In this document: positions 26,636-34,561 of the stretch, piece after piece
How positions within the stretch are numbered: the first letter of the stretch is position 1
Layout of the letters: each line of letters begins with the position of its first letter
NCBI GenBank assembly: GCA_963667535.2
Contig: CAXXDU010000002.1
Span: 1,860,001-1,924,000 of the forward strand
Source of the DNA: UBA5614 sp963667535
GTDB lineage: Bacteria > Cloacimonadota > Cloacimonadia > Cloacimonadales > Cloacimonadaceae
Direction: 5' to 3'
DNA length: 64,000 nucleotides
The notes under the pieces: model-generated
What the model was told of the DNA's origin: nothing
The model's input: the letters and a program-made list of their open reading frames with translations, nothing else
Database searches by the model: none
Translations under genes and position numbers: made by a program

Positions 26636-27457
26636 GTGTTTAATAAAAAATCCATTCTATATCTATTAGTATTTATTCTCAGCTCCAATTTGGCTGCTGT
26701 TACTGTTGTATATGGCGATTCACGCAGTCAACCTGAGATACATCAGCAAATAGTGAATCAACTGATAAAATATAAACCTGTTGCTGTATTCCACACAGGA
26801 GACATGAATACAAACGGGATGAGACAAAGCGAATACGACAATTTCTTTTCTATTCTTAAGCCACTGACAGACTCCAGCAGGTTTTATCCTGTGAAAGGTA
26901 ATCACGAAAAGAACCTGGAGCTCTATTTATCCAACTTTCCTGAGCTTAAGGGTCAGACCTATTACACTGCCACAGAAGATTCCATCGTCTGGATTATCAT
27001 GGACAGCACCATTAAGCTCGGTCCGGGGTCTCCGCAATACAAATGGTTGCAGGCTAAGCTGGAACTGCATAAACAAAGCCCGATGATTATTCTTATGCAT
27101 CATCCGGTGTTTAGCTCTGGTGAACATGGCGATGAACTGGGCTTGAGTTTCTTTTTGCCTGCATTATTGAAAGACTATCCGGTATTGGCGGTATTCTGCG
27201 GACATGACCATATCTATGAGCGTTCTGAATATAAAGGACAATTTTATATAGTGACGGGTGGGGCAGGGGCTCCTCTATACAGAGCTGACAGCCGGAATGA
27301 TTATAGCAAAAAGATATATCTGGGACATAACTTTTGCGTATTGAATTATCAAAATGCTGTATTAGATGTGAAAGTCTATGACCTTGAAGGAAAACAAATT
27401 GACGAGTTTAGTGCGCCTTTTAAAGCACTGACCAGACCAGCAGAAACAGAGAAGTAG
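26636..27457 (+). CDS. Secreted calcineurin-like metallophosphoesterase
   Basis: 273 residues from a GTG start, with a signal peptide (FNKKSILYLLVFILSSNLAA). Metal motifs in order: YGDSRSQP (a D-x-R variant of D-x-H), FHTGDMNTNG (GD), VKGNHEK (GNHE), ILMHHPVFSSG, and VFCGHDHIYERS (GHDH). Predicted periplasmic phosphoesterase; substrate unknown. Its 3' end overlaps the converging ecfT-like gene by 38 bases. Confidence 0.88.
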   Translation: MFNKKSILYLLVFILSSNLAAVTVVYGDSRSQPEIHQQIVNQLIKYKPVAVFHTGDMNTNGMRQSEYDNFFSILKPLTDSSRFYPVKGNHEKNLELYLSNFPELKGQTYYTATEDSIVWIIMDSTIKLGPGSPQYKWLQAKLELHKQSPMIILMHHPVFSSGEHGDELGLSFFLPALLKDYPVLAVFCGHDHIYERSEYKGQFYIVTGGAGAPLYRADSRNDYSKKIYLGHNFCVLNYQNAVLDVKVYDLEGKQIDEFSAPFKALTRPAETEK

Positions 27458-28139
27458 TAATCAAAACATAATCAAAAGCTTGCAAATTCACTTTCCGATA
27501 ATTCGTATGCTTCCCGCCATTTCTGAAACCACGCAATTCCAGAGTAATAGCCAGATACTTGGCATTACTGACAGTTCTGCCCAGGATGGGCATTATCAAA
27601 GAAAGATACAATTCAACTCTTTTCCTGAGACTTAATTCACTAATACCAATCCCTCTCAATCTGATTTGCTGAAGGCTTTGCTTAATCTGCCCTGCCAGCA
27701 AAGGGATAAACCCGATAGTCAAAGCTGTCATTACTGCAAAGGATTCCGGCAGCCTGACGATTCTGAAAGCAAATAGGAATTCCCGTAAGCCCAGCTTCAT
27801 CAAATATCCTGCCGAAAAGACTATGATTAGCAGTCTCAGCATCACCTGCACCGCAGTGCTAACCCCATGTGAAGTTATTCTGATTATCCACAGGTGAAAG
27901 ATAACATGTCCGGAATTATCAAAGAGCAACTGAATAAGAAAGATACTGATAAAAACCGGAATCAGCTTAAACACTTTCATAAACAGCCTGGTCCAGTCTT
28001 CAGATGCATTAGCGTTAAATACGTTCAGCATCATACTAATCAGTAATAACTCAATGAGGATTACAACATTCTGATGCAGCAAAGAGCCGGTGGTAATGCA
28101 GATTACAATGAATAGTTTGGTCAGAGCATGTACTTTCAT
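27420..28139 (-). CDS. ECF transporter transmembrane (T) component, CbiQ/EcfT family
   Basis: 239 residues with 5-6 membrane segments (LFIVICITTGSLLHQNVVILIELLLISMML, VFISIFLIQLLF, AVMTALTIGFIPLLAGQI). QSLQQIRLRGIGIS and AITLELRGFRNGGK are the two Arg-containing coupling-helix motifs (A-R-G type) that contact the paired ATPases. Completes an energy-coupling module with the two ATPases immediately upstream (4-base gap). Confidence 0.88.
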   Translation of the reverse strand: MKVHALTKLFIVICITTGSLLHQNVVILIELLLISMMLNVFNANASEDWTRLFMKVFKLIPVFISIFLIQLLFDNSGHVIFHLWIIRITSHGVSTAVQVMLRLLIIVFSAGYLMKLGLREFLFAFRIVRLPESFAVMTALTIGFIPLLAGQIKQSLQQIRLRGIGISELSLRKRVELYLSLIMPILGRTVSNAKYLAITLELRGFRNGGKHTNYRKVNLQAFDYVLITTSLFLLVWSVL

Positions 28140-28142
28140 GGT

Positions 28143-28838
28143 TTAGAATGCTCCCCGAACTGTTTGCTTAATTGTGCCATCAGAATTGATATGCCACAGT
28201 TCTGAACAAATGTCTTTATACAATGCAGGTTTGTGGGAAATAATCAAAGCTCCGGTCTGATGCTGAGCTTTGTTCTGTAAAAATGCCACGAGTTTTGCAC
28301 AATAAACACTATCCAACGCTGCTTCAGGCTCATCCAAAACCCAATACCTGTCTGGGTACAAGCTGATTCCTGCCAGACATAATCGCTTCAATTCTCCTGC
28401 ACTCAATTCCCATACAGGTCTGTTACGGATATCAGTTAAACCCCAATTATCGAGTTCTTGCTTTATTTGTTCTTCATTCCTATCATGTGTAGATTGGGAT
28501 AGAGACCAGATGTATAAATCACTTTCTGCATCAATCCCCACAATATTCTTCTCTGTTTTCTGCTGTAAACAGGCTATGGACTTGTAAAGCTTGCCGGAAT
28601 GCTTTGCGTCTGTTGGAAGTCCATTATGTGAAATAGTTCCTATCGTCGGAATTATCAATCCGGCAATCAGAGAAGCGAAAGTGGATTTCCCGCTGCCATT
28701 CTCTCCGGTTAGCACGATAATTTTGTCAGAGGGGAAGCTAAAATCAAGGTTAGAGAAAAGCAAATGCAGCTTATTCCAACCGAAGGATACGTGACTGAAT
28801 TGTATAATGCTATCAGGCATACAAAAACCCATCAGCAT
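28143..28838 (-). CDS. ECF transporter ATPase (second)
   Basis: 231 residues. Walker A is GENGSGKST, the signature is ELSAGELKRLCLAGI, Walker B is YWVLDEPEAALD, and the switch region is IISHKP. The N-terminus overlaps the first ATPase gene by 26 bases. The signature is SAGE rather than SGGQ, common in ECF ATPases. Confidence 0.88.
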   Translation of the reverse strand: MLMGFCMPDSIIQFSHVSFGWNKLHLLFSNLDFSFPSDKIIVLTGENGSGKSTFASLIAGLIIPTIGTISHNGLPTDAKHSGKLYKSIACLQQKTEKNIVGIDAESDLYIWSLSQSTHDRNEEQIKQELDNWGLTDIRNRPVWELSAGELKRLCLAGISLYPDRYWVLDEPEAALDSVYCAKLVAFLQNKAQHQTGALIISHKPALYKDICSELWHINSDGTIKQTVRGAF

Positions 28839-29490
28839 TAAAGCAAAGCTTATGTGTGGCGATGGTCTCCAATTCTTCGTTATGCTCCGTTAAAATGATG
28901 ATTTTACCCTCTTGTTTACAAATTTCGAGCCAGGAGAGCACCAGATTGATATGTGAAGCAGATAATCCGCTCAGCGGTTCATCAAGCAGCATAACATCAG
29001 GAGAAGCAGCGTCAATGATACAAAGCATTAGCAGCTTTTGATATCCTGCTGAAAGATGATGAGGATTGGCTTTTTGATATTGAGCCAGATGAAATCTATC
29101 CAGAGACTGCTGTAGCCTATCTGCGATTATGTTATCGGCAAGCCCTGTATTTTCAAGAGCATAGATAATTTCTTCCTCAACCGTTGGAAACAGTATCTGC
29201 CACTCAGGATTTTGCATCACCATAGACATCAGTGGAAGCATGCGGGGTAAGGGGATGTCATTCAAAACCTGTTCATCAAAGAGGATTTGACCTTGCCTGA
29301 CAGCTCCGATATGCTGAGGAATGATATTGGACAGAGCATAAAGCAGGCTTGTTTTACCACAACCGTTGGGTCCTTTAATCCATAAAAGACTACCCGTTTG
29401 CAACTGAAAGGACAAATCCTGAAACAGATATGCTTCTGCATCAGAATAACGCACAGTCAAATTCTGAACTTTCAGCATATTTAGAACCAC
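28813..29490 (-). CDS. ECF transporter ATPase (first)
   Basis: 225 residues. Walker A is GPNGCGKTS, the Q-loop lies at VMQNPEWQ, the signature is HLSAGYQKLLMLCII, Walker B is VMLLDEPLSGLS, and the switch His is in ILTEHNEE. An internal start at MLKVQNLTVRY, four codons in, is equally plausible. Forms a heterodimer with the following ATPase. Confidence 0.88.
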   Translation of the reverse strand: MVLNMLKVQNLTVRYSDAEAYLFQDLSFQLQTGSLLWIKGPNGCGKTSLLYALSNIIPQHIGAVRQGQILFDEQVLNDIPLPRMLPLMSMVMQNPEWQILFPTVEEEIIYALENTGLADNIIADRLQQSLDRFHLAQYQKANPHHLSAGYQKLLMLCIIDAASPDVMLLDEPLSGLSASHINLVLSWLEICKQEGKIIILTEHNEELETIATHKLCFNADGFLYA

Positions 29491-29514
29491 ATAGAATTAT
29501 AGATTATGCTTCCT

Positions 29515-30459
29515 TCAATTACCCAGTTCAAGCCATTCATCATTCTGGAAATTGTATCTGGAAAGCTCTTCAACCTGAGTTAAAGTAATTTCTTTAATCA
29601 CTGCATTTATCTTTATGTTTATCTGCAAGTTATCGGGTGCTTTCCATTCCAGTAATTTATAGAGGGAAGCCAGTTCATTCAGGTAATCTTTCCTGATCAT
29701 GGAGACGGGTCCGCACTGGATATAGGTAATATCTTTCAGCCACATTCCACCGGGTATATTGGGGCTTTTCATATTGTATTTACCATCTTTGGTGTATTCA
29801 ATCACAGCGCCTTGCAGATGTTTGGGGTATTCCAGCCTGAGCCTCAGTCCGTCTCTGCTGACCAGTACAACTGATTCTTCATCATCGCAAAAGATATCAC
29901 TCATAATCGTATCAAAGCTATAGCCTTTAATATCCACAAAGGGTTTGGGGTCTTTGAGTAAAGACAGTTTTGCCAAAGCATTTTCCGCAATAAAGAGCTG
30001 ACGTGGTTTTGGAACCGGACGGTAGTCTTCCAGAACAATTCTTGCAATACCTCTTACCCAAAACATATCTCTCTGCTTAGGGAAAATGACTCTGATTTCC
30101 GTACTGTCGATGGGAACTTTCTCGTGAACTAAAGCGATATATCCCGGCATCGTATCCATTTCTGCTTTGTGAATGCGCACCATATAGCGGTCATCACTTT
30201 CAAATCTGATACTCTGGAAGTCGTTTATGTTCTCTTGCTCCAGCCATTTCTGCAAAGGAATACCCTGCCAGTTGTCAATGATATCCTTACCATCTTTATG
30301 ACGTTTGGTCTGAAAGCTCTCCAAAGGATGCGCTTTTAACTGGTTGTATGTGATATAGGATGCCACACCGGTTTTACTGATAATCTCGATACCGGATATA
30401 GTGGTTATACAGGAAATCAAAATTGCAAGCAGGATTAAGACAGATAATTTATTCATCAT
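29515..30459 (-). CDS. Exported protein with a sulfite-oxidase-like (molybdopterin-binding-type) fold, ECF-associated
   Basis: 314 residues with a signal peptide or lipobox-like start (LLAILISCITTISG). WQGIPLQKWLEQENINDFQSIRFESDDRYMVRI, then PGYIALVHEKVP, and VIFPKQRDMFWVRGIARIVL follow the GVPLxxLL, DGY and PxRLVxP, WVxxI pattern of the SUOX/YedY molybdopterin domain. The Cys that binds molybdenum is not evident, so it is more likely a binding protein than an enzyme. It lies between the S component and the ATPases of one operon, suggesting it helps capture the substrate. The fold assignment is by pattern only. Confidence 0.55.
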   Translation of the reverse strand: MMNKLSVLILLAILISCITTISGIEIISKTGVASYITYNQLKAHPLESFQTKRHKDGKDIIDNWQGIPLQKWLEQENINDFQSIRFESDDRYMVRIHKAEMDTMPGYIALVHEKVPIDSTEIRVIFPKQRDMFWVRGIARIVLEDYRPVPKPRQLFIAENALAKLSLLKDPKPFVDIKGYSFDTIMSDIFCDDEESVVLVSRDGLRLRLEYPKHLQGAVIEYTKDGKYNMKSPNIPGGMWLKDITYIQCGPVSMIRKDYLNELASLYKLLEWKAPDNLQINIKINAVIKEITLTQVEELSRYNFQNDEWLELGN

Positions 30460-30478
30460 TATTCTCCATTTACTTTCT

Positions 30479-31012
30479 TTAGATAAGTCTGTACCTTGTG
30501 AGTTGTTTAAAAATCAGATAAGACAATACACCGCCTATGCAGCCGGAAATTATAGCCATACTGAGAGAGATAAGCAGCGGAGCCTTGGGCAGGCGCATAA
30601 TCAGCCAGCCAACCAGATAAGTGCCCACCAGATTAGCTCCTACACAGTAGAGGATTTGTCCGTCCAGCTTTATTCTTCTTCTGTATAGATAAGCTAAAAC
30701 ATCAACTGCCAGACCCGGCAAGGCATAAGTGATGATGGAAGCTGCTCCGTGACTGCCATACCAGCCTGTAATCAGGACAACCACACCCTGCACCAGACCG
30801 GTCAGGGTAGCAGAACCAAATCTGGGCACCATGGCAGCTATCAAACAAAGCCACATCATATAAAACCCACCACCGAAAGTCCCGCCGGGAATACCTAAGG
30901 GAGTTGATATCAGATGAGTAATTGTTTTGACTAAAGGCTTGATGGCTATGCCAATGGCAGCCATTAAAGCAATCAGAATAAGGTCTTTGGTCGTAAACTT
31001 GTAGTTTTTCAT
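30479..31012 (-). CDS. ECF transporter substrate-specific (S) component, YkoE-like
   Basis: 177 residues, about six membrane helices (LILIALMAAIGIAIKPLV, MMWLCLIAAMVPRFGSATLTGLVQGVVVLITGW, ANLVGTYLVGWLIM, MAIISGCIGGVLSYLIF). Arrangement and the GTFGGGFYMMW / GxxxGVVVLITG pattern recall YkoE-type S components (thiamine or HMP uptake in Bacillus). Substrate is not proven. First gene of an operon with the SUOX-like protein, two ATPases and the T component, preceded by a structured leader whose twin precedes the TonB receptor operon. Confidence 0.8.
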   Translation of the reverse strand: MKNYKFTTKDLILIALMAAIGIAIKPLVKTITHLISTPLGIPGGTFGGGFYMMWLCLIAAMVPRFGSATLTGLVQGVVVLITGWYGSHGAASIITYALPGLAVDVLAYLYRRRIKLDGQILYCVGANLVGTYLVGWLIMRLPKAPLLISLSMAIISGCIGGVLSYLIFKQLTRYRLI

Positions 31013-31020
31013 ACACTATT

Positions 31021-31152
31021 CTCCAAATTAAACATGTCTGGAGAGAACAGTATTCATCTGTAAAAGCCTTTCCAAACACGGGAGGCAAAGCTGTTTCCCG
31101 CTTTACCTATAGGTAAGCCATCATAGCGCTATTCACAGAGCCACAGACATGC
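31021..31152 (-). promoter_or_regulatory. Candidate riboswitch/leader RNA upstream of ECF S component (copy A)
   Basis: Read on the minus strand: TTACC-TATA-GGTAA hairpin, AAAGC-GGGAAACA-GCTTT hairpin, GCCTCCC, then TTTGGAAAGG, an ACAG/CTGT hairpin, and CTCTCC that can pair with the ribosome site GGAGA. An outer stem AGCATGTCTG / CAGACATGTT encloses the domain. The same elements recur divergently at 31,441-31,550 with compensatory stem changes. Loop GGGA and downstream UCCC could form a pseudoknot. Confidence 0.75.
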
Positions 31153-31168
31153 TTACTCGGCTGAAGTT

Positions 31169-31197
31169 CTTTTATTTTTGCTTATCCTTTTTGTCAA
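31169..31197 (-). promoter_or_regulatory. Sigma-70-like promoter of the ECF operon
   Basis: Minus-strand TTGACA, 17-bp spacer, TAAAAG, just before the leader RNA. TTGACAAAAAGG is also found on the plus strand at 31,382 before the twin leader, where the -10 is less clear. Confidence 0.6.
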
Positions 31198-31228
31198 TAG
31201 CTCAATAATCCCGTTCATATCTTCTAAG

Positions 31229-31327
31229 ATTCACCGTACATTCCCGGTACTTTCTCGGTACTTCCTCGGACTTAGTCCGAGGAAGTACCGAGAAAGTATG
31301 GAGATTCTACCGAGAATCGTACTACAT
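31229..31327. repeat. 11-bp periodic palindromic element
   Basis: Nine consecutive 11-mers (ATTCACCGTAC, ATTCCCGGTAC, TTTCTCGGTAC, TTCCTCGGACT, TAGTCCGAGGA and so on). The centre at 31249-31297 is a perfect palindrome with 24-bp arms and a single unpaired T. It lies between the two divergent promoters of the uptake locus. Confidence 0.95.
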
Positions 31328-31440
31328 ATCAACGGGAATACTGCGGGATATTACGAGAAACATTGTGACAGACAGATGCACTTGACAAAAAGGCGCAGAT
31401 ATTAAACAAAGAACTTAACGCCGAGTATTAGTTTCTAAAC

Positions 31441-31550
31441 CACAAGGCACGAGCTAATACCGATAGGGTATAACGGGAAACGGTTATGCCTCCCTTTGGA
31501 AAGGTGGGACAGAAATATTAGCTGTCTTGCCTCCGGATTTTTCATGGAGG
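31441..31550 (+). promoter_or_regulatory. Candidate riboswitch/leader RNA upstream of lipoprotein-TonB receptor operon (copy B)
   Basis: Elements in order: ATACC-GATA-GGGTAT hairpin, ATAAC-GGGAAACG-GTTAT hairpin, GCCTCCC at 31488-31494, TTTGGAAAGG, ACAG...CTGT hairpin, then CCTCC near 31530, which is complementary to the ribosome site GGAGG at 31546-31550. A closing stem AGCTAATA / TATTAGCT surrounds the core and competes with the first hairpin. No known riboswitch consensus (TPP, cobalamin, GEMM) fits to my reading. Confidence 0.75.
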
Positions 31551-31554
31551 TAAA

Positions 31555-32382
31555 ATGAAAAAACTACTACTTATTTTGGTTGCAATTTCGACTCTAATGG
31601 TCTTCTTTGGTTGCAGCGAAAAAGACGACAACAATCCCACTGCTGTGCATGTCTGGGCTTACAGTCTGGACCAATTCATCAGCAAAACAGCTGTGCATGA
31701 TACCATTAATGCTTCTGCTTCTGATACCACCGATTACCGTGGTTTGTATAACTATCAGATAGTAAGCAATGAAGACGGATTCAGTCCACGTAATAGCACC
31801 AACGCCGGTTATGATATCAATTGGGACAAATTCAAGCAAGGCTACTATGTTCCAGGTAACGGTTTTGAAACCTGGTTTCCCAATAGCATGCTTCCCAATG
31901 CTTTCAAAGTCAGCTCCACCGGTTTATTTCGTTTATACCGCAAGATTGACGTTAATGCCGGCAGCAGAGGAACCACATCAGTGGAACTCCATGCTCTTCA
32001 GATTTACCCGATTGTGAATAGTCAGAATGTGACAGAAGACGCTATCAAACTGACTGATTTACTGACCGGGATTGCCGCTTATGATTCTGTCAGAATGGTT
32101 TGTTATGATGGTTACGGAGAGGATAAATACTATCATACCGACGATATTAATGCAGGCTATTATCTGTTAACCTCTGAAAAGACGATCTTCCCGAATCATA
32201 CCTTTCCACAGACCGGATATAGCAGTCTGAAGAAAGTTTCATACATTGATGTATACGGAGCTACAACTACTCCTGCTGTTAATTTTGTGTTGGCTGATGA
32301 AGACAAAGCTGATATTATCTTTCATATTCCGCCAGTGCTGAGCGATCTTGATGCCACCGATATTAACGGTATGACAAAATAA
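31555..32382 (+). CDS. Outer-membrane lipoprotein, partner of TonB receptor
   Basis: 275 residues. MKKLLLILVAISTLMVFFGCSEKDD is a lipoprotein signal with a plausible lipobox (VFFGC). The body (EDGFSPRNSTNAGYDINWDKFKQGYYVPGNGFETWFPNSMLPNAFKV) is beta-rich and may be a distant relative of the SUOX-like protein on the other side of the locus. It lies 17 bases before the TonB-dependent receptor, the arrangement of a surface substrate-binding lipoprotein. GGAGG at the ribosome site can be masked by the leader RNA. Confidence 0.75.
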   Translation: MKKLLLILVAISTLMVFFGCSEKDDNNPTAVHVWAYSLDQFISKTAVHDTINASASDTTDYRGLYNYQIVSNEDGFSPRNSTNAGYDINWDKFKQGYYVPGNGFETWFPNSMLPNAFKVSSTGLFRLYRKIDVNAGSRGTTSVELHALQIYPIVNSQNVTEDAIKLTDLLTGIAAYDSVRMVCYDGYGEDKYYHTDDINAGYYLLTSEKTIFPNHTFPQTGYSSLKKVSYIDVYGATTTPAVNFVLADEDKADIIFHIPPVLSDLDATDINGMTK

Positions 32383-32399
32383 TTTGAGGTAATTGATGC

Positions 32400-34397
32400 A
32401 TGGAGTACTCAGGCAGAGTAATCTGTAACCCTTTAAATATGAGACTCCATGCATTGATTTCTGACCTGATTATGAATAAAACCCTCCTTACTACTCTTAT
32501 AATGATCTGTCTTGGCATGAGCCTGCTTGCGGCTGAGGATACAGATATTAATCCCAAGCCGGATAGCACACAATTCCGCAGATACACTCTGGATACGGTA
32601 CGGGTTATAGGCGAAATACCTTCTGAAACGATAGGCGCTATCACTCTCAAACAGCTTGATACGGCAATTCAGCCTACTCCCATCAATATCAGGGAGTCAC
32701 TGCAAAACGTCTCCGGTGTTACTGTCACAGTAGGCACCAAAGATGAAAGCAATCTTCGCATCAGAGGTTTTCGCAAGAATGAAGTAAAGATACTGATAGA
32801 TGGAAGACCGCTAAATACAGGATATTTCGGACATGCTGATTTGCAAAATCTACCACTGGCAGACATCAAATCTATTTATATACTCAAAGGTCCCATATCT
32901 TCAATGTATGGCAGCAACACAATGGGCGGAGTGGTCAATCTGATTACCAATGCGCCTTCCACAAGGAAATGGCTGCATCTGGGCACACAATTCAAACGCA
33001 ATAATACCAATCACTTCGAATTGAGCACATCACACAGTTTTGACAACTGGAATTACTGGCTATATACAGCCCGCGACAACACTGATGGTTTTATACTTTC
33101 AAAAGATTTTAATCCCACAGACCAGGAAAATGGTGATGTCCGCAATAATCTGCAAAAGACACAATATAATCTGCAAGGCAAGGTAAATCTGAATCTTTCC
33201 GCCTTGCATACTATGGGAATAACAGCAGGTTATACCGGTATCGACAAAAAGAAAATCCCTTTATCAGTTTACGGATTTGATGAAGAATTGCGTATGTTCA
33301 AAGACTGGAAACGTTATCAGTCTGCATTGATGGATGATTACATTATCTCTGAAACACAATCACTCAAAACAATGCTCTGGTTAGATGGGGGAGAGGATAC
33401 ATATCAAACCTTTACTGATGCGCTATATCACGATATGAAGATGAATTCAACCTTAAGGTACAGTACTTTCGGTTTTAATCCACGTTATCTATGGCAAATT
33501 GGGTCAAAAGCCAGACTCAATACAGGTTACAGGAGTGAAGCAGTTTTTAGCACCAGAAAAGACAACAGCAACTATCTTACCTGGACACCGCACAATTTAC
33601 AGACTCATAACCTGTTTTCTCAATTGGAATACCAAATAGACAACACTCTTTCCATTACAGGCGGTACCGGACTCGCTTTATTCAGGAATGATGTTCGTAA
33701 TACATTTGAAGCATATTTGGAACCTACCTTCGGGACATATTACACATTCTCCAATGGGATAAATTCCTCTTTGGCGGCAGGTTTAAACAGCGCTTACCCC
33801 ACAATGCAGCAGCTTTTCAGTTCGGATAAAGGCAATCCTGATTTAAAACCCCAATATTCTGCCAAGTATGAGCTTTCATTACAAAAACCTTTTACATACA
33901 GCTTTTTTACAGGCGAGATTGAGACAACTTTCTATTACAATGAGGTACGCAATTTGATTGATGAAGTTGCAGGAAAATACCGCAACATTGACCATGAAAA
34001 AACCTACGGAACTGAGCTAAGTATTCTGTACAAACCGCTTGAGCGTCTGGAACTCAATTGTTCTTATGCCTTATTGGAAACAGTAAAAGATACACATTAC
34101 AAACTGACGGAAAGTCCGCATAACAGCGCTGAATTCAATACCATTATCTCATTACCTGCCGGGATTTCCTGCTCTGTCACCTCTGCTTATAAAGATTACC
34201 GCTTAAGTCAGGATTCAGGATTTGCTTACCGGGTTTTGCCATCTTACTGGACGCATGATTTGGTAATCAAAAAAAGCTGGAAAGATATACGTATCAGTGC
34301 GGGTCTGGAAAACTTTACCGATACATACTATGAAGAGGAATATGGCTTTCCCGCTGCAGGCAGGAACTTTAATCTGCAATTAGAAGCTGATATCTAG
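32400..34397 (+). CDS. TonB-dependent outer-membrane receptor
   Basis: 665 residues. DTVRVIGEIPSE is a TonB-box-like start. The plug covers about 70-200 (NVSGVTVTVGTKDESNLRIRGFRKNEVKILIDGRPLN, YGSNTMGGVVNLIT), then a 22-strand-type barrel ends with an aromatic strand (NFNLQLEADI). GAGG lies 10 bases before the first ATG; starting at the internal MNKTLLTTLIMICLGMSLLAA gives a cleaner signal peptide. Size and plug motifs resemble BtuB/FepA-like small-molecule receptors. Sharing a leader RNA with the ECF operon suggests both membranes handle the same cofactor-sized substrate. Confidence 0.9.
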   Translation: MEYSGRVICNPLNMRLHALISDLIMNKTLLTTLIMICLGMSLLAAEDTDINPKPDSTQFRRYTLDTVRVIGEIPSETIGAITLKQLDTAIQPTPINIRESLQNVSGVTVTVGTKDESNLRIRGFRKNEVKILIDGRPLNTGYFGHADLQNLPLADIKSIYILKGPISSMYGSNTMGGVVNLITNAPSTRKWLHLGTQFKRNNTNHFELSTSHSFDNWNYWLYTARDNTDGFILSKDFNPTDQENGDVRNNLQKTQYNLQGKVNLNLSALHTMGITAGYTGIDKKKIPLSVYGFDEELRMFKDWKRYQSALMDDYIISETQSLKTMLWLDGGEDTYQTFTDALYHDMKMNSTLRYSTFGFNPRYLWQIGSKARLNTGYRSEAVFSTRKDNSNYLTWTPHNLQTHNLFSQLEYQIDNTLSITGGTGLALFRNDVRNTFEAYLEPTFGTYYTFSNGINSSLAAGLNSAYPTMQQLFSSDKGNPDLKPQYSAKYELSLQKPFTYSFFTGEIETTFYYNEVRNLIDEVAGKYRNIDHEKTYGTELSILYKPLERLELNCSYALLETVKDTHYKLTESPHNSAEFNTIISLPAGISCSVTSAYKDYRLSQDSGFAYRVLPSYWTHDLVIKKSWKDIRISAGLENFTDTYYEEEYGFPAAGRNFNLQLEADI

Positions 34398-34424
34398 TCT
34401 ATTAAAACGTTATCAATTAGCACT

Positions 34425-34447
34425 GTCATTCCTGCGAAGGCGGGAAG
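34425..34447. repeat. GTCATTCCTGCGAAGGCGGG interspersed palindrome
   Basis: Single copy of the CCTGCGAAAGCGGG-type hairpin repeat found also near 48369 and 48429 and, inverted, near 16291. Confidence 0.7.
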
Positions 34448-34450
34448 TGT

Positions 34451-34529
34451 AATAATCCAGATGCCAGCCAAAGACTATCTGATTATCCCTTTTACTATTC
34501 GTATGCTTTTCTGCAGCTTGTGAAAGAAA
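34451..34529 (-). pseudogene. 3' fragment of the Wzi-like outer-membrane protein gene
   Basis: 79 bases matching 37179-37257 with four differences. It encodes the last ~25 residues of the 37.2-38.7 kb protein (…NQIVFGWHLDY) but loses the stop codon exactly at the junction. The two copies are direct repeats flanking the beta-propeller gene. Confidence 0.85.
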
Positions 34530-34561
34530 AAAACCGAGAAATTAACAAACTCGTCATTAAA

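Noticed and set aside
31021..31550. Cobalamin, TPP, Moco or GEMM riboswitch assignment for the twin leaders
   Set aside because: GGGAAAC and GGAAAGGTGGGAC are reminiscent, but the B12 box, the CTGAGA/ACCTGA pair and the GEMM core are absent; left unassigned.
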